Below, piece by piece: positions 42,961-51,377 of a DNA stretch of 64,000 nucleotides. Both the position numbers and the translations under genes were made by a program. Positions within the stretch are counted from its first letter, which is position 1. Each line of letters opens with the position of its first letter. Source of the DNA: Tritrichomonas musculus (lineage: Eukaryota; Parabasalia; Tritrichomonadida; Tritrichomonadidae); NCBI GenBank assembly GCA_039105265.1, contig JAPFFF010000010.1, positions 1,922,001 through 1,986,000 of the forward strand, given 5' to 3'. Below the pieces are notes generated by a model. That model ran no database searches. It saw only the letters and a program-made list of their open reading frames with translations, and had not been told where the DNA came from.

Positions 42961-43523
42961 GATGTTTAAAATTTAGAAAAGTTTAGGCAAAATTTTAACA
43001 AAACAACTTAGGTTGTTTCTGTTGATAGTGAAAAATGCTTTCAAGGGAAAATACGTTTTAATATTTTATTAAAATATTATCATATGAATTCATTAAAATA
43101 TATGAGTTTTTGATTTATAATGATGAAGAAGAATATACTTTAAAATAATGAGTATATCATTTTATTGTATTGTCAGTAATCTTAATAATCAAGCTTTTAC
43201 ATAATGAATTTTTTGAGAAAAAAAAACATATTTTTTTAATTCTGACCCAATCTAAATGTTTTCAATGAGAAAATTACACAAAAATACTTATTCAATTGTT
43301 TGAAGTTTTTATTCTTCAGCAATTTCAATTATGTTGTCAAAGATTAAAGTTCAACTTCAACAATTTTTTGAAGCAATACGTTTGATTTAGGCACTACACA
43401 ATAAATTAAATATATTTGTTGCAGTTAATACAAAGTAAGCCTAGTTTATATAACAATTTTAAATTCATAGTTTTAACAAACGATTTTTTTTTATATCAAA
43501 AGTCATTATTTGGAACTGGTTGT
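42961..43523. other. intergenic DNA with HAD-gene initiator
   Basis: AT-rich. An initiator-like TCATTATT at 43503 lies 21 nt before the HAD gene's ATG. Otherwise nothing is supported. Confidence 0.45.
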
Positions 43524-44186
43524 ATGAAAGGAATAATATTTGATTTTAATGGAACTCTCTTTTGGGATTCAGATAATAATACCAAAGCTTGGATTTCTTT
43601 TTCAGGAACTCTTCGTGATCATCCGTTAACTAATGAAGAAATGAAGATCCTTAATGGACGAAACAACAGAGCTTTTTTAGAGTATATTGTTGGAAGAAAA
43701 ATCACAGAAGACGAATATGAGAAATGGTCAGAAGGAAAAGAAGTCATTTATCGAAAAAATTGCAAAGAAGATCATGAAAATTTTCATGTAGCACCTGGAT
43801 TAACAGATTTACTTGATTTTTTAAAAGAAAAACATATACCAATGGGAATTGCTTCAATGGCTGGTGAGGGAAATATTAATTTTTATATTGATAATTTCCA
43901 TCTTTTAAATTGGTTTGACAAAAAAAATATTATTTTTGATGACGGAAAAATACCTGGAAAGCCAGATCCCACCATATATCTTCTTGCTGCAAAGCAATTA
44001 AATCTTGATCCCAAAGATTGTGTTGTGGTCGAAGATTCTCCCCATGGAATAGAATCTGCACAAAGAGCAGGAATTGGGATGATTATTTCGCTTGGTCATG
44101 AAAAAGATTTAAATGAACTTATTGCAAAATATGGCGTTCATTCAAATATTAATGATTTTACTGAATTTGATAGAAATATTTTCTAA
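43524..44186 (+). CDS. HAD-superfamily hydrolase, beta-phosphoglucomutase-like
   Basis: 220 residues from the ATG at 43524. The open frame continues upstream but without an ATG, and an initiator-like TCATTATT lies 21 nt before this start. Motif I reads IFDFNGTLFWDS: the nucleophile Asp is present and the usual second Asp is Asn. A cap domain follows. Motif II is around GIASMAGEGN, motif III the Lys in IPGKPDPTIY, motif IV VVEDSPHGIESA. The DFNGT variant, SMAGxGN and overall length are what I recall from a subgroup of bacterial (Firmicutes) HAD phosphatases, so lateral transfer is plausible. It probably hydrolyses a small sugar phosphate or similar; the Asn argues for a modified acid/base step. 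Cytosolic. Confidence 0.85.
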   Translation: MKGIIFDFNGTLFWDSDNNTKAWISFSGTLRDHPLTNEEMKILNGRNNRAFLEYIVGRKITEDEYEKWSEGKEVIYRKNCKEDHENFHVAPGLTDLLDFLKEKHIPMGIASMAGEGNINFYIDNFHLLNWFDKKNIIFDDGKIPGKPDPTIYLLAAKQLNLDPKDCVVVEDSPHGIESAQRAGIGMIISLGHEKDLNELIAKYGVHSNINDFTEFDRNIF

Positions 44187-44309
44187 AATCGTAATTAAAT
44201 TCAAAACTTCTTTAAATATTTTTTGTTTTTTTGGTATGAAATCAGTTTATTCCAAAGGTTTTGGAGAATTGTAAACTATTTAAAAAGTGACACATTAAAA
44301 TTGTTTAAA

Positions 44310-44590
44310 AATGTCTTTGAGAAAAAAAATAATAAAAGGTTGCACAACATTAATAGAAACCACGTTTGCTTTATCTATTGAATTAATAGGACGTAGTACT
44401 TTTTATGAATGTAAGTAGTAAAGTTTGCCAATGCATCAAGTATTAAATCATTTAGGCAGCTGAATTTTGGACAAAAATTGGCCTTGAATTTCCAGGTTCA
44501 TCAAGAAATATTGAAGATCATGCCTTTAATTTTGATTTAGTTGTTCTAAAGTCATCAAAAATAGTATATCCTATTTATTGTGCTTTTTAA
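44310..44590 (+). pseudogene. short gene fragment, two coding-like blocks
   Basis: An ATG at 44310 opens a coding-like block ending ELIGRSTFYE (about 44410). After about 45 bp with stops, a second block starts AAEFWTKIGLEFPG and runs to a stop at 44588. GTAAGT follows the first block and TTTAG precedes the second, but joining there does not keep the frame, so a decayed or truncated gene is as likely as a spliced one. Family not recognised. Confidence 0.35.
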
Positions 44591-44694
44591 AGATTGGTGC
44601 AATAAGAAATTCAAAACAAATTCTAAAATGAAACAAAAGAAAGATACTGATGATTTCTATTATTATAATAATAAAACTATTTACTGCAGTTATC

Positions 44695-44695
<1 letters not shown>

Positions 44696-44738
<43 letters not shown>
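44696..44738. repeat. poly(A) tract, 43 nt
   Basis: An uninterrupted run of 43 A residues between the fragment above and the end of the MATE transporter gene, the longest homopolymer in the window. Confidence 0.9.
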
Positions 44739-44740
<2 letters not shown>

Positions 44741-44784
44741 AGCAATTACCTTTATAATATATGTTTATAAAAAATAGGATAAAT

Positions 44785-46632
44785 TTAAATTTCTGGGATG
44801 TGCTCGACTTCATTTTCTGCTTCTTCATTGTTTTTATCTTTAGTTTCATTATCATCGGCAGGTGTCAAAGACATGTTAGAATTGACGGTGCTATCCAAAT
44901 CGAGATATCTTGACTCAAATTTACTTGCAGATTTTTTGATTTCTTTCAAAGGCATTTTCTTAGATAAGACAGAAGCACTTGAAGCCTTTCTAATATCCTG
45001 TAATTTGACATCTCTATTATTATTATCATTTAATTCTTCATTTTCATGTTCCAATTGAGCTCTTTGTATCTTTGATTTCTTATACAATTTAAGAAGAGGA
45101 TAAATAAGCAAGCAAATGCCAACAACAGCTCCAAAAGCAGTTGTACATGAATACAAGTACACCAATCTAATGACGTTATGTTTATCGGTGTAATACAAAA
45201 CGTAAGCGAAAATCAAAAAGCCAGCAAAATTAGACAAAATAGAAACAATCATTGCTTGCCAACCTCTTTGAAGAGCTTGCAGCATTGCCTGACTATTAAA
45301 TTGGACCCATCTCAAATAAGCTGTGTAATTACTATTCTTCATCATTGGAACAGCATAATGAAGAAAGTCAGAACCATGACCAAATATCAATGATATTTGT
45401 TTCGGTATTGTTAATGCCAAAGTAGCAATAATACAACACCAAAGAAAATTGATCCAAGCTGCATGAAAAGACAGCCTTAAAAACCTTCTATCGTTCTTTG
45501 ATGCATGTGCATATGAAGCTGGCGGAATGAATCCTGTTGTCACAGCAATACAAATACAAATTGACACCGAATAGACACGATTTTGGACATTAAAACCAGC
45601 CATTGCAAGATCATATTCATTCTCATCAGCACAAGATCTTCCAATCAAATTTCTAATAGGGATACCGGGTATGCACCCCGATAAATTTGACACAAGTTGA
45701 CTCAAACCGACAATTAAAGCAGGCCATGTATTTTTACTAAACTTTTTCAATAGTTGCTTCCCTTTCGGCTTGATTCCAAACTTCCCTTTGAAATACAAAA
45801 TTGTCAGAATAATTCCAGGTATCCCATCAGCACAAATCGTCGAAACAGAAGCAGAACACATTCCACAATTCAGGCCAAACAAAAGTAAAGGACAAATGCC
45901 AAAACATGCAACAACAAGCGAAATTAAATCAATTATTCCAATCAACATCGTCCGACCTTCTGCTTGAAGAAATCCTTGACAACATAGATTGATGCACGTC
46001 AACACTGAACCTCCACAAAGTGGAATTATGTACTCAAAACCAAGCCGCGTTGTCTCTTCGCTTGCTCCGTACCACTTGCACATCGCATTATGCGCCGGCA
46101 AGATCGAAACTGGCACAATTATGCCACAAATGATGGTGCATCGTAATAAATCACAGGCTACTTGCGTGGCTTCTTCAAATTTCTTCTGACCAAAAAGTTG
46201 GCTGATCTTGGTGGAGCCGGCAATCATTAAAAAATAGCCAAATGCTCGGCCAATCCCTTCAAGCGTGATTTCGGTGGATATGGCTGATAAACCTTTCTCG
46301 CCAATCTTTTTGGAGATCCAGATGCTGTTTATAATGCCGTAAAATGCTCCTGTAATTTGGGATATTATTGGGCCAACCATGAGATGGCAGATTGTAATCA
46401 ATGGCTTCCTCCCTGCAAGACGATAGATTTCTTCTTGGTTTTTTTCGTTAACTTCGTCATCAATTTGGTCTTCATTTTCCATTTTTACATCAAATGATGA
46501 TGGACTATCATCATCATCTTGCAATCTTGGATCATTGTCTGTGGGAGGTGTTTGAATATTTGGTATTTTGTCTTTTTCATTCGGTACAGTCGGCTGTTTT
46601 GGCTCTTGATCTTGGGTTTGGGGATCGCTCAT
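44785..46632 (-). CDS. MATE-family transporter
   Basis: 615 residues with twelve hydrophobic helices between about 80 and 520, in the two six-helix halves typical of MATE exporters. Recognisable elements are PLITICHLMVGPIISQI in helix 1, ISTEITLEGIGRAFGYF, SQLFGQKKFEEATQVACDLL after helix 2, and ALIVGLSQLVSNLSG and AGFNVQNRVYSVSICICIA in the second half. The Gln-rich N-terminus (about 75 residues, acidic) and the long C-terminal tail (about 95 residues, charged, Ser-rich) are cytosolic extensions, possibly sites of regulation. Family members exchange Na+ or H+ for organic cations or metabolites; the substrate here is unknown. The start is the first ATG. No neighbour suggests a pathway. Confidence 0.9.
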   Translation of the reverse strand: MSDPQTQDQEPKQPTVPNEKDKIPNIQTPPTDNDPRLQDDDDSPSSFDVKMENEDQIDDEVNEKNQEEIYRLAGRKPLITICHLMVGPIISQITGAFYGIINSIWISKKIGEKGLSAISTEITLEGIGRAFGYFLMIAGSTKISQLFGQKKFEEATQVACDLLRCTIICGIIVPVSILPAHNAMCKWYGASEETTRLGFEYIIPLCGGSVLTCINLCCQGFLQAEGRTMLIGIIDLISLVVACFGICPLLLFGLNCGMCSASVSTICADGIPGIILTILYFKGKFGIKPKGKQLLKKFSKNTWPALIVGLSQLVSNLSGCIPGIPIRNLIGRSCADENEYDLAMAGFNVQNRVYSVSICICIAVTTGFIPPASYAHASKNDRRFLRLSFHAAWINFLWCCIIATLALTIPKQISLIFGHGSDFLHYAVPMMKNSNYTAYLRWVQFNSQAMLQALQRGWQAMIVSILSNFAGFLIFAYVLYYTDKHNVIRLVYLYSCTTAFGAVVGICLLIYPLLKLYKKSKIQRAQLEHENEELNDNNNRDVKLQDIRKASSASVLSKKMPLKEIKKSASKFESRYLDLDSTVNSNMSLTPADDNETKDKNNEEAENEVEHIPEI

Positions 46633-47302
46633 AAAGTTTAAAATTGAATAAATTATTTCAAAAAATTTGAGTTAAAATTTTTTTCTCTTTACTAAATATT
46701 TCTTAACATTTTTATTAAAACTTCAATTTTATTGAGAAAGGAAAAATCGGATATTTTTCTTATCATTTTTTTGAACCGGGTTAATTTAAAAAATTAACAA
46801 AATAATTGAAAACAATTCAAATTTTATTCAATTTTGTAATCATTTTAAAAATATCAATATTTTTGTATTTTTATTATATTTCGATATATTAAATTATTTA
46901 TTTTTCCTAAAAAAGATTTAATAGACCAAAAAATGATGATTGAACATTCTAATTCAAATAAAGATAAAATTGCTAAATAACAAATTCAGAGAAGTATCTA
47001 TCTTCAATTTTATTCTAATTAAGTTAAATCTAATCCCCTTTAAATTCACCCCAATTATTAAATAAATACTCTTGCTTCAATTTCTTGAATTATAATATTA
47101 AAAAAATATATATTCAATCAATGTCTTCCGACAATTTTTTTACTCCTTCATGAATAATATAAAATAATAATAATGATCATTTGAATATACTTTAACAACG
47201 ATGGATCCAAATTGAAGGTTGAAGTATATTCAAATAATATAAAATAATAATAATGACCATCGTTGATTATGACTGCAATTCGGCCAATTTGCAAGAAAAT
47301 GT
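46633..47302. other. intergenic region containing rearranged copies of the XRN gene end
   Basis: Left part AT-rich. At 47153-47290 there is a mosaic: a 28-bp direct repeat (47153-47180 and 47233-47260, 80 bp apart); a 14-bp stem (47179-47192 with 47222-47235); an 18-bp direct copy of the XRN coding sequence (47197-47214 matches 47435-47452); and inverted copies (47258-47281 matches 47418-47441 reversed; 47281-47291 matches 47446-47456 reversed). Confidence 0.7.
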
Positions 47303-49021
47303 TTATAAAATATAAAAATCATAATTTTTACCGATCATTCCTCTAGCGGTTTTCAACTTACCACGCAAACTGCATCCATACATGAAGTCGTGATCAAACA
47401 CCACAGAAACTTCTTCAGAATTGCAGTCATAATCAACGATGGATCCAAATTGGCCGAATTCATTTTTTCCTCCATACATTACAAATGCAACTCTGTCTCC
47501 AATTTTTGGATTCTGTTCTTTTTCGATTTTCTTTCCCTCCCAAACAATGTCATCGAAATCCAGTTTAATTTTTTTAATCACTTTTTCCTCTCCCGGTTTG
47601 AATCTGGTGAGAATATTTTCAATGCCGAGTTCTGGGAAGGCTTCTCGATTGATGTTTTTAACGTCTTTATAAGGGAGGATGAAAAGTGACTTTTTTTTAC
47701 AATTTGATACGTAATCAATGAATTTCTGAATCATGACGTTGGGAAGAAGTGGTTCAATACTTGAACTGAAATGTGCTAGATAGTATTCAAATGGAGTTAA
47801 CGGTTCATCTTTCTCTTCAAATGACAAATAAAGATATTTGCCTCTGAATCTTCTCAAAAAGTCGAACATGTCTCTCAAAGTGATCTTCTTTTCGCATGAG
47901 TAATAATAGGACCAACTGGGACAGCCTGTCATGTAGTATTTTAATATCCAAGTAAAATTTTTTATTAATTTTTTACATTCAATCACTATTTGGTCGTCCA
48001 TGTCTTCAAGGTCTTCTTCTTCGTAATCATCGTCTATTTCGTTGAAATAGTGTTTGAGTAATAACAAAAAGTTGGGAAGATCTATTTCTTTCGTCTCGGG
48101 ATCAAGTAAAGATAAATTTTGTCGTAATATTACTTTTTCATATAATGTCATTAAATCCGAAATGTCTTCAGATGCTTTTTGATTGCTTCTTCTTTTGTTT
48201 GTAACCTTCATGAAACCTTCAAAATAGTCATTTCCAAGAAGTGTAATTAAAAATACCCAATCTGAAAAAATATTTTCTGTTTTAATGTTTGCAAAATCTT
48301 TAACTAAGTATTCTCGAAGAATGTTTATGTAAGCTAAATCAAAATCGGCGGCTGATATGTTAAATTCGGGTGATTGACTCGGAGGAGTTCGAATTACTAT
48401 AAAGTTGTTGATTGATGTAAGCATAATAAGAGGAATGAGGTCAGCATCATTTGAAAAGGCGCAATGAACTTCATTGGTTTGATTTGGGTATAATTTTGTT
48501 CTTTCTTGTATAAATTCAAATATTTTGTGCTCGGCTTCGCCTGGCATATATGAAGAACTGTAAATTACTTGTGGAGTCATCCAAGCAGGATCTTTTTCAG
48601 TCTTTTCCCCTATTAATTTGAGTAACTGAGTCTGAAATTTTTGATATGATAGCGAACCTGGGGTAATAACTGAATTATCTAATTCTCTGCCTTCTTCATG
48701 TAGCTCTGGGGGATGTGTGATGAAGTTTCTTGATATGTTTTTCATTTGCTTATAAATTTTATTAAAAGGAGGAGTTCCATCAATGGCAATGAAAATTATC
48801 GTGGTCGGCCTAATTAATTGAACGATTGTATCAATATAACGAAGGGTGCCAATAACTTGATTAGTAGGTCTAGGATACATATTTTTTGGAAAAGCTGATG
48901 TAATAATTTGATTTAAGTCCAAATATAAATTGTCGATAATTGGGCGTGAAATATCTCTTAGATTTTTTATAATTAGTGGATATCTTTGACAAAGCCAGGC
49001 ATAAAATCCTTGAATTCCCAT
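47303..49021 (-). CDS. XRN-family 5'-3' exoribonuclease, short form
   Basis: 572 residues. The start MGIQGFYAWLCQRYP is the XRN N-terminal signature. Metal-binding acidic residues are visible in LYLDLNQII, FIAIDGTPP, PGEAEHKIFEFI, FSNDADLIPL and LLGNDYFEGFM. The N-terminal nuclease half is followed by the second conserved segment (around RDMFDFLRRFRGKYLYL, TPFEYYLAHFSS) and an SH3-like C-terminal domain (RVAFVMYGGKNEFGQFG and on). It lacks the long C-terminal extensions of XRN1, so it is short for the family. It would degrade 5'-monophosphate RNA processively. It is divergent from the tRNase Z gene with only 70 bp between start codons. Which of XRN1 or XRN2/Rat1 it resembles more cannot be told by eye. 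Confidence 0.92.
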   Translation of the reverse strand: MGIQGFYAWLCQRYPLIIKNLRDISRPIIDNLYLDLNQIITSAFPKNMYPRPTNQVIGTLRYIDTIVQLIRPTTIIFIAIDGTPPFNKIYKQMKNISRNFITHPPELHEEGRELDNSVITPGSLSYQKFQTQLLKLIGEKTEKDPAWMTPQVIYSSSYMPGEAEHKIFEFIQERTKLYPNQTNEVHCAFSNDADLIPLIMLTSINNFIVIRTPPSQSPEFNISAADFDLAYINILREYLVKDFANIKTENIFSDWVFLITLLGNDYFEGFMKVTNKRRSNQKASEDISDLMTLYEKVILRQNLSLLDPETKEIDLPNFLLLLKHYFNEIDDDYEEEDLEDMDDQIVIECKKLIKNFTWILKYYMTGCPSWSYYYSCEKKITLRDMFDFLRRFRGKYLYLSFEEKDEPLTPFEYYLAHFSSSIEPLLPNVMIQKFIDYVSNCKKKSLFILPYKDVKNINREAFPELGIENILTRFKPGEEKVIKKIKLDFDDIVWEGKKIEKEQNPKIGDRVAFVMYGGKNEFGQFGSIVDYDCNSEEVSVVFDHDFMYGCSLRGKLKTARGMIGKNYDFYIL

Positions 49022-49091
49022 TTAAAAAAATTTCATTTGTATCAAAAAGTGAATATTTAAAAACTTTTTCTATGGAAAATTTTCATTTTAA
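49022..49091. promoter_or_regulatory. 70-bp bidirectional promoter
   Basis: The whole gap between the two divergent start codons. On the plus side TCATTT begins at 49083, nine bases before the tRNase Z ATG, and fits the trichomonad initiator. A TATGGAAAATTTTC stretch and a TCAAAAAGTG segment lie inside. No clear initiator was found for the minus gene. Confidence 0.6.
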
Positions 49092-50807
49092 ATGAAGAAA
49101 ATTATAGAGAATGTCCATATCGAAACAATTAGTGGTAGGACGCTCGATACTTCACCCTCATTCATTTTAAATATTCAAAACAATAAATATGCATTTAATA
49201 TCCCAGAAATGTTTCAAAGATCAATCTTGGCAACACATACAAAGATAAAGAATTTTCAATCTGTTTTCATTACTAGTCTATATCCTGACTCAGTTGGGGG
49301 CCTTTCATGCTTTATTCTACAATCATATTTTCAAAAGAAAGAATTATTTCAAATAATTGGGCCTAAGGAAATACCTGAAGTTATTTTATTCGATTGTAAT
49401 TATGTTGGAGAGCAAATAACTGGAAAATATCAAATTGAAGTTAACAATAATTTTTCAAATGCTGATATTGATGTAAATATGATTACTTTATCAAGATCAG
49501 TTTGTTATGATGTTTTATTAAAAAGGCAAAACCAGCATATATTAATTGTAGACTGTCGTTCAATAGAAGATTTAGCTCAACTTCCAGATTTGAATTTATT
49601 TACATTAATTTTTCACTTAACAATTCCAGAAATTTTAATTCAAAAAGATTATATTACATTTTTCACATCAAATGTCAATACTACAAAAGAGAAGAATTTC
49701 TGTTTCATGCCAAGTGGAATCATTTCAAATGTTTTTTCAAACAAATTCTATACTCAAAAATTAAACGGTCTCCTTCAACCGTTAGCACATGGTAACACCT
49801 TAAAACCGCCAAAAGGTTTTATTAACCTCACATCTGAAAAGTCAGTTTACGACATAATTGAGCAAAAGTTAGAAATCACCAATCAAGGTGAATTAATTGA
49901 AATTGATTATGATGTATTGAAAAATTTGAATGGTTTACAAATTTTATTTCAATTAATTCAATTTGAGCCACAACTTCCAACCTTTGAAAAATATGCAATC
50001 ACATTCCTCGGCTCCACGACGAAGTTTGTCAGTGTTCTTCGAAATAATTCAGGATACCTGATTCATACAAAAAACGGTTTCATTATTTTGGATCCATCTG
50101 AAGGATTTTTAGGTCAAATAAAGAGAAAATATGGTCCAAAGCTGACCGAATATATATTGAAAAATATTGAATGCATATGGATATCACACTATCACCATGA
50201 CCACTGTTTCGGTGCCTGTTCACTTTTATATGAACGATCAAAATTGACTGAAAAAGAGATATTTTTCTTAGCACCTCAAAAATTGATTGATGATATTCAA
50301 ATAGTTTCACATCACTATGGTGATTTTCATGTTATTTACCACAACAGAGAAGGTCAAACGGATGAAAAAAGTGAAGTGGCGACTATTCAAATTGATGACC
50401 ATTTATGCATTCAATCTGTTGATGTTTTCCATGATGTACCTTTTGCAAAAGGATGCATGTTTGTCATCGATGATTCTATTAAAATTGCTTTCAGTGGTGA
50501 TCGTGCTTATAAACAAGATCAATTTGCAGATGTTTTCAAAAATGTTGACGCACTCATTCACGAGGGAACCTTCCCTGACCGTCTAAAGGGGAAAACGGAC
50601 AAATTTATTAAAAAGCATAGCTTTTTGGGTGAGGCAATTGAAACATCAATTGAAATGAAATCTAAATTTACAATGATTACTCATTTGAGCCAGCGTTACA
50701 CTGATGAAGAGCTAGAAAAGAAAATTTCTGATAATATAATGTTCGTTTTTGATTTCCTTGAATTCACAGAAGAAAATGCAAAGAACATTTTTGATAATAT
50801 CGCATAA
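49092..50807 (+). CDS. tRNase Z, long form (ELAC2-like)
   Basis: 571 residues, the two-lobed long form. The N-terminal lobe (about 1-290) is a degenerate metallo-beta-lactamase that has lost the metal ligands (TSLYPDSVGGLSCF where the His motif would be). The C-terminal lobe is catalytic: TFLGSTTKFVSVLRN opens it, SHYHHDHCFG (about 365) is the HxHxDH zinc motif, FSGD (about 467) and IHEGTFPD follow, then HSFLGEAIE and ITHLSQRY (about 530), all in the order known from ELAC2/Trz1. The enzyme cuts tRNA precursors just after the discriminator base. The tRNA in this window lacks an encoded CCA, as required for this route. Shared promoter region with an XRN-like exonuclease. Confidence 0.93.
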   Translation: MKKIIENVHIETISGRTLDTSPSFILNIQNNKYAFNIPEMFQRSILATHTKIKNFQSVFITSLYPDSVGGLSCFILQSYFQKKELFQIIGPKEIPEVILFDCNYVGEQITGKYQIEVNNNFSNADIDVNMITLSRSVCYDVLLKRQNQHILIVDCRSIEDLAQLPDLNLFTLIFHLTIPEILIQKDYITFFTSNVNTTKEKNFCFMPSGIISNVFSNKFYTQKLNGLLQPLAHGNTLKPPKGFINLTSEKSVYDIIEQKLEITNQGELIEIDYDVLKNLNGLQILFQLIQFEPQLPTFEKYAITFLGSTTKFVSVLRNNSGYLIHTKNGFIILDPSEGFLGQIKRKYGPKLTEYILKNIECIWISHYHHDHCFGACSLLYERSKLTEKEIFFLAPQKLIDDIQIVSHHYGDFHVIYHNREGQTDEKSEVATIQIDDHLCIQSVDVFHDVPFAKGCMFVIDDSIKIAFSGDRAYKQDQFADVFKNVDALIHEGTFPDRLKGKTDKFIKKHSFLGEAIETSIEMKSKFTMITHLSQRYTDEELEKKISDNIMFVFDFLEFTEENAKNIFDNIA

Positions 50808-51074
50808 ATGTAATTATATGTATATATATTAATTATATGGAATAAAGGCATATTTATTTTATAGATCTGGTGCTTCTCTTATTTAATTCATTTGATATAA
50901 TGATACAGACATTTGATGTACGAAATAACCGATCAATTAAAGTTAGTTAGTCTTTTCTGAATAATCTTCAAAAAATGGAAAAATCTTTCAGAAAAAAATA
51001 ATAAATTATAATAAAATCTTTTAAATTTTTCAGTAATAAAGAAATTGTTGAAACAATGATTATTTCAAAAAGTT

Positions 51075-51115
<41 letters not shown>

Positions 51116-51377
51116 TCTCTTCGTTAAGTGCATCGATGATTTTATTAGTTCTTTCAATTTAGTATATATCAAGTTTTTTTTATAAATTCTGAGTATAATT
51201 TTAAACTTTTTGAGAGTACATCTCAAAATATTAACGAAGTTTGAAATAGAATAGCAAAGTTTGAGAGAACTTAAATGAGCATCAAAACACTTAGCGAAGT
51301 AGTATATTATATTCATTCAGAGTAAATATAATATTATTTATAACGTATATGAAATGTGATATAAAACATGAGATTAA
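50808..51377. other. intergenic DNA with (TA)n
   Basis: AT-rich; a (TA)n microsatellite at about 51084-51111. I looked for the missing 5' end of the LRR kinase here and found no LRR-like or N-terminal-domain-like sequence. Confidence 0.5.

Noticed and set aside
44580-44777. 65-codon Lys-rich ORF
   Set aside because: Mostly a translation of the 43-nt A run.
51074-51316. 80-codon minus-strand ORF ending in Tyr-Ile repeats
   Set aside because: Driven by the (TA)n microsatellite; no protein-like pattern elsewhere.
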